Assembly: GCA_964519585.1 (NCBI GenBank) | Contig: CAZFIO010000050.1 | Span: 1 to 13,151 of the forward strand | Reading direction: 5' to 3' | Length of the DNA: 13,151 bases | DNA from: CAZFIO01 sp964519585 | Lineage (GTDB): Bacteria > Bacillota > Clostridia > Tissierellales > Tissierellaceae | Shown here: piece after piece, positions 1-7,325 of the stretch | Numbering within the stretch: position 1 is the stretch's first letter | Layout: each line of letters opens with the position of its first letter | Notes under the pieces: model-generated | Databases searched by the model: none | Told to the model about the DNA's origin: nothing | What the model saw: only the letters and a program-made list of their open reading frames with translations | Position numbers and translations under genes: made by a program

Positions 1-15
1 TAATGAATAAGTTTT

Positions 16-1044
16 CTATCTTTGTACTCTACCAGAGCCGTCACCACCAAGTAGGTTTTCGACTTCTGATACGGATACCATATTAAAGTCTCCATGGATT
101 GTATGTTTTAAGGCAGATGCTGCTACACCAAATTCTAAGGCATCTTTGAAATTCTTACCTTCTAGCAGTCCATAGATTACACCTGATGCAAATGAATCTC
201 CTCCACCAACCCTGTCTACAATTCTTATATCGTATTTCTTTGAGTGGTAGAACTCATTTCCATCATAAGCACATGCAGACCAACCATTGTCTGATGCTGA
301 GTAGGATTCTCTAAGTGAAGAGATTACATATTTGAATCCAAATTTTTCTTTCATTTGTTTAAATATACTTTCATAACCAGCTAGTTCTAATTCTCCTGAA
401 GTTACATCTGTTTCACCTGGCTTAAATCCAAGAGTTAAATGGGCGTCTTCTTCGTTTCCTATACAAACATCTACCCATTGCATTAGGTGAGTCATAACTT
501 TTTGTGCTTCCTCTGGAGTCCATAGGTTCTTCCTATAGTTTAAGTCTACTGAAGTAGTAACTCCATGTCTTTTGGCTGCTTTTAAGGCTTCTTCAGTTAA
601 TTTTACAGCTTTTTCACCTAAGGCTGGTGTGATGCCTGAGAAGTGGAACCATTTTGCATCCTTGAATATTTCATCGAAATCAAAATCTTCTGCATCTGCT
701 TCAGCTATAGCTGAATATGCCCGGTCATATATAACCTTAGAAGGCCTCATGGAAGCTCCGGCTTCAAGATAGTAAATTCCTACCCTATCTCCACCCCTAG
801 CTATGTAATCAGTATTAACCCCAAACCTTCTTAAGTGGTTTACTGCTGCTTGACCTATTTCATGTTTTGGAAGTTTTGATACAAAGTGTCCTTCATATCC
901 ATAGTTTGTTAAGGATACTGCAACATTTGCTTCTCCACCACCATATACTACATCAAATGATTCTGCTTGAACAAATCTTTCAAACCTAGGTGTTGTAAGT
1001 CTTAACATTATCTCACCTAGCGTAACAACTTTTCCTTTAGACAT
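16..1044 (-). CDS. kdgK: 2-keto-3-deoxygluconate kinase (PfkB/ribokinase family)
   Basis: Phosphorylates 2-keto-3-deoxygluconate (KDG) with ATP to KDPG in the cytoplasm, the step before aldol cleavage. The 342-residue protein has the PfkB fold landmarks: an N-terminal GGGEANVAVSL sugar-binding segment at about 35-45, a DLNYR segment at 167-171, a GNEED segment at 196-200, and the C-terminal PfkB signature DRVGGGDSFASG at 277-288, where Asp283 is the expected catalytic base. The GGGD rather than GAGD form is common in KDG kinases. The ATG at 1042-1044 is preceded by GGAGGT seven bases upstream. It lies 159 bp downstream of kdgA on the same strand and is probably co-transcribed with it, although the gap holds a structured repeat-like element. 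A different sugar-acid kinase of the family is possible from sequence alone, but the kdgA/uxuA/uxuB context makes KdgK by far the best call. Confidence 0.93.
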   Translation of the reverse strand: MSKGKVVTLGEIMLRLTTPRFERFVQAESFDVVYGGGEANVAVSLTNYGYEGHFVSKLPKHEIGQAAVNHLRRFGVNTDYIARGGDRVGIYYLEAGASMRPSKVIYDRAYSAIAEADAEDFDFDEIFKDAKWFHFSGITPALGEKAVKLTEEALKAAKRHGVTTSVDLNYRKNLWTPEEAQKVMTHLMQWVDVCIGNEEDAHLTLGFKPGETDVTSGELELAGYESIFKQMKEKFGFKYVISSLRESYSASDNGWSACAYDGNEFYHSKKYDIRIVDRVGGGDSFASGVIYGLLEGKNFKDALEFGVAASALKHTIHGDFNMVSVSEVENLLGGDGSGRVQR

Positions 1045-1079
1045 AATTCTACCTCCAGTTTATTTATAGTTAGTTACTT

Positions 1080-1158
1080 GGTCAGAGGACAGTTGGATAG
1101 GAAAACACAAGCCTGTCTTTCTGAGCCTGCGAGGAATCTTAGGCCCAAGAACCTGACC
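1080..1158. repeat. Hairpin-rich interspersed-repeat-like element between kdgA and kdgK
   Basis: About 79 nt bounded by the inverted pair GGTCAG (1080-1085) and CTGACC (1153-1158). Inside are a 7-bp imperfect stem, AGGACAG (1086-1092) with CTGTCTT (1113-1119), and a second small stem, GCCT (1125-1128) with AGGC (1141-1144). The segment is richer in GC than the surrounding spacer. From memory, the core TGTCTTTCTGAG...GAGGAATCTTAGG resembles short interspersed repeats with TGTC-TCTGAG...GAA-GATCT cores that are common in intergenic DNA of bacterial genomes. That similarity cannot be checked here, and no second copy is in the window. Confidence 0.45.
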
Positions 1159-1163
1159 TTAAA

Positions 1164-1207
1164 ACCATTGCTAGACCATTGCTTGTCAATCGCTTGACTA
1201 TTGTTAT
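1164..1207. repeat. Degenerate 11-bp tandem repeat, about four units
   Basis: Successive units read ACCATTGCTAG (1164-1174), ACCATTGCTTG (1175-1185), TCAATCGCTTG (1186-1196) and ACTATTGTTAT (1197-1207). The first two differ at one base; the later ones decay. The last unit overlaps the kdgA stop codon (1204-1206). Period and register are directly visible. A function is not. Confidence 0.6.
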
Positions 1208-1830
1208 TTCCGGGCTTCTTTAACTTTTGCTACAAATTCTTTTGCTGCCTTTGTCATATCTTCACTGGAACCCTTGGTTAGGTTTCCTCCTACACCTACT
1301 GCAATGCATCCATTTTTAATCCATTGGTCCACATTTTCTATACTTACCCCACCTGTTGGCATGAGTACTGCTTGTGGCAATGGACCTTTAACGGCCTTAA
1401 TAAAGGATGGTCCAAATGCAGATCCAGGGAAGACCTTTATTACATCTGCTCCTGCTTCCATGGCTGTAATCATTTCTGTAATTGTCATACAACCTGGCAT
1501 ATAAGGAATCTGGTATCTATTACAAAGTTTTGCTGTCTCTAGATCAAATCCTGGACTAACTACATACTTTGCCCCAGCTAGGATTGCTAGCCTAGCAGTC
1601 TCACTATCCAAAACTGTACCAGCACCTACCAACAACTTGTCTCCAAATTCTTCTGTCAAGGCTTCTATAACCTTATGGGCTCCAGGTACTGTAAATGTTA
1701 TTTCAATTGAGTCAATTCCCCCATCCATGCAGGCTAGGGCTATTTTTTTTGCCTCTTGACTATTTTTTGCTCGAACAACTGCTACAACCCCAACTTCATC
1801 AATTCTTTCAAGTACTTCATATTTTCTCAT
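1204..1830 (-). CDS. kdgA: 2-dehydro-3-deoxy-phosphogluconate (KDPG) aldolase
   Basis: Class I aldolase that cleaves KDPG to pyruvate and glyceraldehyde-3-phosphate, joining uronate catabolism to glycolysis. The 208-residue product has the full Eda/KdgA pattern: VVAVVR at 15-20, catalytic Glu43 in IEITFT, GAGTVLD at 69-75, SPGFD at 92-96, Schiff-base Lys132 in VIKVFPG, and phosphate-binding PTGGV at 158-162. The Arg of the E. coli Eda motif E-x-T-x-R is replaced by Thr47; from memory this form is usual in Firmicute members. The start is ATG 1830, preceded by GGAGGG with good spacing; an upstream in-frame ATG at 1869 has no ribosome binding site and would lie within the operator. First gene of the kdgA-kdgK unit, divergent from the regulator, with its own strong promoter at 1899-1927 and a candidate operator in its leader. 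Confidence 0.94.
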   Translation of the reverse strand: MRKYEVLERIDEVGVVAVVRAKNSQEAKKIALACMDGGIDSIEITFTVPGAHKVIEALTEEFGDKLLVGAGTVLDSETARLAILAGAKYVVSPGFDLETAKLCNRYQIPYMPGCMTITEMITAMEAGADVIKVFPGSAFGPSFIKAVKGPLPQAVLMPTGGVSIENVDQWIKNGCIAVGVGGNLTKGSSEDMTKAAKEFVAKVKEARK

Positions 1831-1849
1831 GTATGTATCCCTCCAAAAT

Positions 1850-1866
1850 GTTTCATAGTGCAAAAC
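1850..1866. promoter_or_regulatory. Candidate degenerate IclR operator in the kdgA leader
   Basis: GTTTCATAGTGCAAAAC is the same length as the perfect palindrome upstream of uxuA and matches it at 12 of 17 positions, including the first six bases (GTTTCA) and the last four (AAAC). It lies about 26-42 nt downstream of the predicted kdgA transcription start, much as the uxuA site lies downstream of its start. Its internal symmetry is poor, so it may be a weaker site. Confidence 0.5.
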
Positions 1867-1898
1867 CAAAATTTGTATTGTGGAATTACTTAATTTAT

Positions 1899-1927
1899 AT
1901 TATAATTACTTTTATAGGCAATTGCAA
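1899..1927 (-). promoter_or_regulatory. kdgA sigma-A promoter
   Basis: On the minus strand: -35 TTGCAA (1927-1922), a 17-bp spacer, and a perfect -10 TATAAT (1904-1899), giving a start near 1892 and a leader of about 62 nt. The -35 hexamer is palindromic and coincides with the -35 of the divergent iclR promoter. Confidence 0.75.
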
Positions 1928-1950
1928 GTAATATTTGCTTGTTCTATTAT
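1922..1950 (+). promoter_or_regulatory. Promoter of the iclR-uxuB unit, sharing its -35 with kdgA
   Basis: On the plus strand: -35 TTGCAA (1922-1927), a 17-bp spacer, and -10 TATTAT (1945-1950), start near 1957. An alternative plus-strand pair, TTGTGG (1878-1883), 17 bp, TATAAT (1901-1906), would instead overlap the kdgA promoter. I prefer the first because both of its hexamers are better matched overall and the leader is shorter. Confidence 0.55.
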
Positions 1951-1994
1951 ATATTGGATGGGATTAAATAAATATAGAAGGGGATTATTGCGTT

Positions 1995-2765
1995 ATGAAA
2001 CAAATAGTTCAATCAGTAGACAGGGCTTTATCTATTTTGGAGGCATTGTCAGACCATAACGAGGGGTTAGGAATAACAGAAATTGCAAAAGGGACTAATC
2101 TACACAAGAGTACTGTTTACAGACTCTTAACCACATTGATTTTTAAGGATTATGTTGAGCAGGACTTGGAAACAAATAGGTATAGGTTATCCATGAAGTT
2201 ATTCGAATTGGGTAACAAAAAAATCAGGGATATAGATTTATTAAGTATATCTAAGCCATATACTCGTGAGCTTATGGAATCTGTCAATGAGGTTGTCCAC
2301 CTAGTTATTAGGGTTGGAAATAATATTATTTACATTGACAAGGTTGATGCAAACAATACCATAAGAATGGCATCAAATATAGGGAGGAGGTCACCCTTGT
2401 ATTGTACTTCAGTTGGCAAGGCAATGATGGCATTTTTAAGTGAGGATGAGGTTGAAAAGATTTGGAATACTAGTGAAGTAAAGAAACAAACGGATAATAC
2501 TATTATGGATTTAGAGGGCTTGAAAAAAGAGCTGAAAAAAATAAGCCAGCTTGGATATGCTGAAGATGATGAAGAAAACGAATTAGGTGTAAGATGCATA
2601 GGGGCCCCTGTATTTAATTATAGGGGTGAAGTAGAAGGGGCAATTAGTATATCAGGGCCCACCTTAAGGGTAACCAAGGAAAAGGTTGAGGAATATGGGA
2701 AAAAGGTAAAAAAATATGCTGATTTGATTTCTAAGGAATTAGGCTATATGAATATAACAACTTAG
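1995..2765 (+). CDS. IclR-family transcriptional regulator, probable uronate/KDG repressor
   Basis: A 256-residue protein with complete IclR architecture. An N-terminal winged helix-turn-helix spans about 5-66, with recognition helix around GTNLHKSTVYRLLTTL (33-48). A C-terminal effector domain contains YCTSVGKAMMAF (136-147) and the family signature ELGVRCIGAPVF (196-207). Such proteins bind small acids or sugar-acid intermediates through the C-terminal domain and repress or activate adjacent catabolic genes; E. coli and Dickeya KdgR, the KDG-responsive regulators, belong to this family. The ATG at 1995 has an AGAAGGGG site about 11 nt upstream, slightly long spacing. Only 36 bp separate it from uxuB, so the two are probably co-transcribed, and it diverges from kdgA. 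KDG or a related intermediate as ligand, and repression of kdgA and uxuA, are inferred from context and the operator-like sites. Confidence 0.9.
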   Translation: MKQIVQSVDRALSILEALSDHNEGLGITEIAKGTNLHKSTVYRLLTTLIFKDYVEQDLETNRYRLSMKLFELGNKKIRDIDLLSISKPYTRELMESVNEVVHLVIRVGNNIIYIDKVDANNTIRMASNIGRRSPLYCTSVGKAMMAFLSEDEVEKIWNTSEVKKQTDNTIMDLEGLKKELKKISQLGYAEDDEENELGVRCIGAPVFNYRGEVEGAISISGPTLRVTKEKVEEYGKKVKKYADLISKELGYMNITT

Positions 2766-2801
2766 GAAAGCTTGCATAAATAAATTTTAGGAGTTGATAA
2801 T

Positions 2802-4406
2802 ATGAAACTGAATTTAGAATCATTGGATAATAGGAGCAAGTGGGAGAATGCAGGTTTTAGGCTTCCAGAATATAAGATTGAAGATGTTAGGAATAAAACC
2901 TTTGTAGACCCTAACTGGATACATTTTGGGGCTGGAAATATTTTCAGGGCATTTTTATCAAATATACAACAAAACATACTTAATCAGAAAAAAGCTGAAA
3001 AGGGTATCATTGCAGTTGGTAGCGATAGCATAGAAAGTATATATCAAGCCCATGATAATCTTTCAGTTTTAGTAACCTTGAAGGTAGATGGTGGTTTTGA
3101 TAAAACTGTGATAGGAAGTATTACAGAATCTATTGTGTTAGATATCCATAGGAGGAAAAGCTGGGATAGATTGAAGGAAATTTTTATCAATCCTGGCCTG
3201 CAAATGTCAAGCTTTACTATAACAGAAAAAGGATATAATTTAAAAGATAGTAAGGGAGATTATTTAGCAGATGTTATAGAAGATTTTGAAAATGGTTATG
3301 ATAAGCCTGTAAGTTTTATGGGGCAAATAACAGCTTTATTATATGAAAGATTTAATCATGGTGGCCACCCAATAGCTATGGTCAGCATGGATAATGTTGT
3401 AAATAATGGCAGTAGGCTACATGAAACTGTATTAACTTATGCAAACTTCTGGGAAAAACATGGTTTGGTTGATAGTGGCTTTATAGACTATCTAAATAAT
3501 CCTAAGGCAGTATCCTTTCCCTGGACAATGATAGACAAAATAACTCCTAGGCCGGATAATAGTGTTAGGGATATGCTGAAAAAAGTAGGCTTTGAAGATG
3601 TGGAAGATATAATTACTGCAAGGGGAAGCTTTGTTTCACCCTTTGTAAATGCAGAAGAGTCTGAGTACCTAGTAATTGAAGATGTTTTTCCAAATGGAAG
3701 ACCAAACTTAGAGGATGGAGGGGTAATCTTTACTGATAGGGATACTGTAAATAAGGTGGAGAAAATGAAGGTTTGTACCTGTTTAAATCCATTGCATACT
3801 GCTCTGGCAATATATGGGTGCTTATTGGGCTATAATCGAATCTACCAGACTATGGAGGACCCTATCTTGAAGAGGCTAGTGGAAGGGATAGGCTATGAGG
3901 AAGGGCTGCCTGTGGTTGTAAACCCGGGAATAATAGATCCAAAAGAATTTATTGATGAGGTTATTAAGATACGTTTCCCCAATCCTTTCATACCAGACCA
4001 ACCTCAAAGGATTGCCACAGATACATCTCAGAAGCTAGGGATTCGGTATGGCGAAACAATAAAGGCTTATGCATCCAGGGATGATTTGGATGTAAATGAT
4101 CTTACTTTAATTCCACTAGTTATAGCTGGATGGTTAAGATACTTGATGTCAGTGGATGATAAAGGGAATAGAATGGAACTTAGCCCAGATCCCTTGCTGG
4201 AAGAATTACTAGTTAATTTCCAAGGCATAAGTCTAGGGGATGAGGGACCATTTCATAAAGAGCTAGAACCTATACTTTCAAATAAAGATATATTTGGTGT
4301 AGACTTATATAAGCTAGGCTTGGGTGAGAGAATAGAATCTTATTTTATAGAACTCATAAAGGGGCCAGGATCTGTAAGGGAAACTTTACAAAGCCATCTA
4401 TACTAG
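2802..4406 (+). CDS. uxuB: Mannitol-dehydrogenase-family oxidoreductase, probable D-fructuronate reductase
   Basis: NAD(H)-dependent polyol/sugar-acid dehydrogenase family; the likely reaction is fructuronate to mannonate, placing it just before UxuA. Visible landmarks in 534 residues: an N-terminal dinucleotide-binding segment, IHFGAGNIFRAF (40-51); MDNVVNNG (196-203); FPWTMIDKITPRPD (239-252), matching the family FPN-MVDRITP motif; and the catalytic group Lys323, Asn329, His332 in KVCTCLNPLH. It is about 50 residues longer than E. coli UxuB, and its NPLH differs from the NGSH of that enzyme, so this is a divergent subclade. Start ATG 2802 has TAGGAG eight bases upstream. It follows the IclR gene by 36 bp and is convergent with the ABC cassette. 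Tagaturonate reductase or another polyol dehydrogenase is possible; fructuronate reductase rests mainly on the adjacent uxuA, kdgA and kdgK. Confidence 0.78.
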   Translation: MKLNLESLDNRSKWENAGFRLPEYKIEDVRNKTFVDPNWIHFGAGNIFRAFLSNIQQNILNQKKAEKGIIAVGSDSIESIYQAHDNLSVLVTLKVDGGFDKTVIGSITESIVLDIHRRKSWDRLKEIFINPGLQMSSFTITEKGYNLKDSKGDYLADVIEDFENGYDKPVSFMGQITALLYERFNHGGHPIAMVSMDNVVNNGSRLHETVLTYANFWEKHGLVDSGFIDYLNNPKAVSFPWTMIDKITPRPDNSVRDMLKKVGFEDVEDIITARGSFVSPFVNAEESEYLVIEDVFPNGRPNLEDGGVIFTDRDTVNKVEKMKVCTCLNPLHTALAIYGCLLGYNRIYQTMEDPILKRLVEGIGYEEGLPVVVNPGIIDPKEFIDEVIKIRFPNPFIPDQPQRIATDTSQKLGIRYGETIKAYASRDDLDVNDLTLIPLVIAGWLRYLMSVDDKGNRMELSPDPLLEELLVNFQGISLGDEGPFHKELEPILSNKDIFGVDLYKLGLGERIESYFIELIKGPGSVRETLQSHLY

Positions 4407-4452
4407 GTCCTTCTAATCTAAGTTACAGTTAAATAAAGGTTAAGGCATATAA

Positions 4453-4485
4453 AATATCCCATTCACTCAAGGTGAATGGGATATT
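4453..4485. terminator. Bidirectional rho-independent terminator between uxuB and the ABC cassette
   Basis: A perfect 14-bp stem, AATATCCCATTCAC (4453-4466) with GTGAATGGGATATT (4472-4485), and a 5-nt loop. It lies 46 nt after uxuB and about 20 nt after the last cassette gene. The minus-strand tail reads UAUUUUAUAU, a usable U-tract; the plus-strand tail UAUUAAUCUUCU is weaker. It probably ends both convergent transcripts. Confidence 0.8.
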
Positions 4486-4505
4486 AATCTTCTGAAAGGT
4501 GTCTA

Positions 4506-5864
4506 TTATTGGCTTAAGATATCATGGATATTTAGCTTGATTCTTTCTATAATCTCATTGGAAATCACAAAGTTTACAAGTTCATTTACCCTAAGATAGC
4601 TTTCATTCTTGTTTATTTTTATAAATTCTAAATAATCAATACTACCATCATTGTTGCCAACTGTAATTGTAAAGAATGGTGAATGGTTAAGTATATCACT
4701 TTCTTCTTCATGGTTTTCTAGCTGTCGGCTAACTCCTATTGAATTTATTTTCTCATGTATGGCTATGAAGTCTTCATAGTCTATGCTATTTCCTTCAAGC
4801 AGTACAGAAGAAGGGCTAGTGACATCAAAGTTATAATCCTTCATATCATCGTTGTCAGTGAAGGTTATAAAATTTACATTTGTAATATTGCTGCTATATA
4901 TTGAATCATAAATATAGTCTAAATAATTGTTTTGTAAAAAGTGTAATAGGTCTTCATCTATTTCAAAGATCTTATTCCTATCATTTTCGATTTTGCAAAT
5001 ATAATATTTCTCACTATCATCTTGACTTATTAAAACCTTATATTCATCTTGATTGAAATTAAGTTCTATTATAAAATCTGGATCATCCAGTCCATACTCT
5101 ACTAAATCTCCCTGGCTATCTATTAATTTATTTGGATAAATAGCGGAAAGAGGAAGTATTAAATCTTTTAGGACCTTGTTTGGGTTTATGATATTTTTAA
5201 GAGGGGATGTTAACATAAATTTTGATTCTTTTGAATTTTCTATTGTATAAGTCCTATGGGGATCTGACTTGGAAGCTATACTAATACTTTCTATTAGATT
5301 TAATTGTTCAATTATTTTTTTAGGGAAGATATCTTTCTTAACAAAATCAAACTCATTTCTTAACATTAAGTCTCCAATCACTGAATCCACTATGAATATG
5401 CGATGATCACCCTCAAGGGACAAATAATAGTCATCATTTAATGGATTTCTATCCCCCAAATAGTATATAAACTTGGACTTATCTTTTTTTATAATAGTTA
5501 TTCTTGCTGAAGGGGATTGCAAACCAAAATCTTCTAAACTATCATAATCTTCAATAGTCTTACTAGAAGAAATTTTGGATATCATATAGATAAATGCTTG
5601 CATTTCTTCTTGGGAGTATTCCTCTTTTTCCTTATCAGTTTCCAAGCTTATCTTGTTTCCATCTATTAAGAAACCATAACTTGAATTTTCATTTACCACT
5701 GCTATTGCTGCAATATCCCCTACATTGATTTCATTAATCCGGATAATACTTGCATCTTCTTGTCCTTTATTGTTAGGCTTATATAAATTCAAGACTAAAA
5801 ATAGGGATAAGAGGGTTATAAATATTAATAGGTTGATCATAAGAATTTTTTTTGGATTATTCAT
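4506..5864 (-). CDS. Membrane-anchored DUF4340-type protein of a GldG-like ABC cassette
   Basis: 452 residues. One hydrophobic segment near 8-27 after a short positively charged start suggests an N-terminal membrane anchor with the rest outside the cytoplasm. The body is polar, acidic and largely beta-prone. Two related segments can be seen, each opening with a Gly-Leu-x-x-Pro turn: about 109-168 (EDFGLQSPSARITI, then LGDRNPLNDDYYLSL) and about 255-310 (VEYGLDDPDFIIEL, then SQDDSEKYYICKI). This is the pattern of DUF4340 proteins, which are commonly encoded next to GldG-like ABC auxiliary proteins. The start codon overlaps the stop of the upstream gene as ATGA (5864-5861), with an AAGGCGGAGAAG site, so the two are translationally coupled and their products probably act together. 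No catalytic motif is apparent and the molecular function is unknown. Last gene of the operon, ending just before a strong terminator. Confidence 0.75.
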   Translation of the reverse strand: MNNPKKILMINLLIFITLLSLFLVLNLYKPNNKGQEDASIIRINEINVGDIAAIAVVNENSSYGFLIDGNKISLETDKEKEEYSQEEMQAFIYMISKISSSKTIEDYDSLEDFGLQSPSARITIIKKDKSKFIYYLGDRNPLNDDYYLSLEGDHRIFIVDSVIGDLMLRNEFDFVKKDIFPKKIIEQLNLIESISIASKSDPHRTYTIENSKESKFMLTSPLKNIINPNKVLKDLILPLSAIYPNKLIDSQGDLVEYGLDDPDFIIELNFNQDEYKVLISQDDSEKYYICKIENDRNKIFEIDEDLLHFLQNNYLDYIYDSIYSSNITNVNFITFTDNDDMKDYNFDVTSPSSVLLEGNSIDYEDFIAIHEKINSIGVSRQLENHEEESDILNHSPFFTITVGNNDGSIDYLEFIKINKNESYLRVNELVNFVISNEIIERIKLNIHDILSQ

Positions 5865-7267
5865 AATCTTCTCCGCCTTAAATAAATTATTAGTCCTAAG
5901 ATAAATACCATTAAGGGTAAGATAATTATCAGCACTATTCCTATAATAAAAGCATCCTTAGTTATAATATTTATAGGGCTAGGCTCAATGTTTTTAGCAG
6001 GAATATTCATATTAACCTGGTTCTCACTCATCCAATTCATTGCTTGTATTAAAAATTCCCTATTAGCAAAATTAGATGCATTCAATAAATCATCAGAATA
6101 TATATTTCTACTTCCTACTACAAACAATCTTCCTTGGATTTGGTCTTGGCTAGCCCCTCTTTTGACTGAAGTCATGGCTAGGCTAAATGGGCCATCTAAG
6201 TCCTCAGGAGCCTTATCTGAATTGATATAATTTGATATGGCTTTACCATAGGAATTTGGTGAAGACATAAGCACTGTGCTTACATCCAATTCTGCAGCTA
6301 CATTATTAAGTTTATATATGTTTCTAGTTGAAGGTGATACTAAAAAGTATCTATTCTCTGAAAAATACTTATTTATTAAATGTGGTGCATACATAGGTAC
6401 TATGTTTATAGGGTTATTTGATACAAAAGCTTCCTTTTCAAAGATTAACTCTTTTCCAAGGCCTATACCCCATTTGTTTAAGAGTCCTTCTAAGTTGCTT
6501 AATTCTACAACTCCCGGCTCAATAAAAACCATAAGATTGCCACCGTTTTTCAAGTAGTTTTCAATTGACTCTATTTCTTTTGAATCAAAATCCCTGGTAG
6601 GGGAGGCTATAAGCAAGATATCTATATTATCATCTAAGTTTTGGGCTCCTAAGGTTACCCTGCTTACATCATAATTGTTTTCATCGAAAATATCCATGAG
6701 TGAGTTTGTGGGTCTTTCATTGTGTCCATCTGTAAACTTTACCACCGGAATTGTGGTGTTGTTAACATATAGGATGGCACTTGATATCTGTTGCTCCACT
6801 TTTACAGATTTTACTTTTGTCTTATTTTCATCAAAAACATACAAGTCTTGAATATTATATTTTTTACTTCTGTTTTTACCTTCTACTAAAATATCATTTT
6901 CTTCTATATTTAGGCCTTTCTGCTTATAAGAGTCTATTATTATAGGGTTTTCATAAGGGTCTATATATGAGATGGTTATTTTTTCACTAAGGCTAGCATA
7001 TTTGTTAATGATTTCTTTCAGCATTATTATAAAATCGCTTTCCTTATTAAAGATTGTAATTTTAACTGGTTCCTCTATGCTTTTGGCAAGTTCATGGCTG
7101 GTCTCTGATAGTTCATATAATTTATTATCTGTCATATCTAGTTTCAAGGAAAACCTTTCAACTAGTGAAACAGTAACTATATTAACCAGGATAAGGTTAC
7201 ATATTATGAATAGAAAAATTAAATATTTTGTTATTTTGGATTCCCAATTTATACCCATAAATTTCAT
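5861..7267 (-). CDS. GldG-like ABC transporter auxiliary membrane protein
   Basis: 468 residues with a membrane segment at each end: about 14-36, and about 438-463 followed by Arg-rich YLRRRRL. The roughly 400 residues between them should lie outside the membrane. That domain has a GldG/ABC_transp_aux look: DMTDNKLYELSETSHELAKS (44-63) near the N terminus, VKITIF (68-73), VVKFTDGHNERP (175-186), DILLIASPTRDFDSKE (216-231) and a GGNLMVFIEPG turn (242-252). In Bacteroidetes, GldG partners the ABC-2 proteins GldA and GldF in gliding and secretion; no gliding genes are visible here, and the Gram-positive homologues have no agreed role. The ATG at 7267 has GAGGAG about 10 nt upstream, preferred over the in-frame ATG at 7258, whose spacing would be too long. 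Follows the permease by 58 bp and overlaps the DUF4340-type gene by 4 bp. Confidence 0.8.
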   Translation of the reverse strand: MKFMGINWESKITKYLIFLFIICNLILVNIVTVSLVERFSLKLDMTDNKLYELSETSHELAKSIEEPVKITIFNKESDFIIMLKEIINKYASLSEKITISYIDPYENPIIIDSYKQKGLNIEENDILVEGKNRSKKYNIQDLYVFDENKTKVKSVKVEQQISSAILYVNNTTIPVVKFTDGHNERPTNSLMDIFDENNYDVSRVTLGAQNLDDNIDILLIASPTRDFDSKEIESIENYLKNGGNLMVFIEPGVVELSNLEGLLNKWGIGLGKELIFEKEAFVSNNPINIVPMYAPHLINKYFSENRYFLVSPSTRNIYKLNNVAAELDVSTVLMSSPNSYGKAISNYINSDKAPEDLDGPFSLAMTSVKRGASQDQIQGRLFVVGSRNIYSDDLLNASNFANREFLIQAMNWMSENQVNMNIPAKNIEPSPINIITKDAFIIGIVLIIILPLMVFILGLIIYLRRRRL

Positions 7268-7325
7268 TTGGTCAATTCTCCTCTATATACATTATATTGG
7301 TTTTAATTAATCTTTTAGTTCCAAG

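Noticed and set aside
1831..1869. Upstream ATG start extending KdgA by 13 residues
   Set aside because: The extension would translate the ribosome binding site and operator-like sequence; the family N terminus fits ATG 1830.
1994..2003. TATGAAACAA at the iclR start codon as an operator half-site
   Set aside because: It resembles one half of the uxuA operator but has no inverted partner at a suitable distance; most of it is simply the codons for Met-Lys-Gln.
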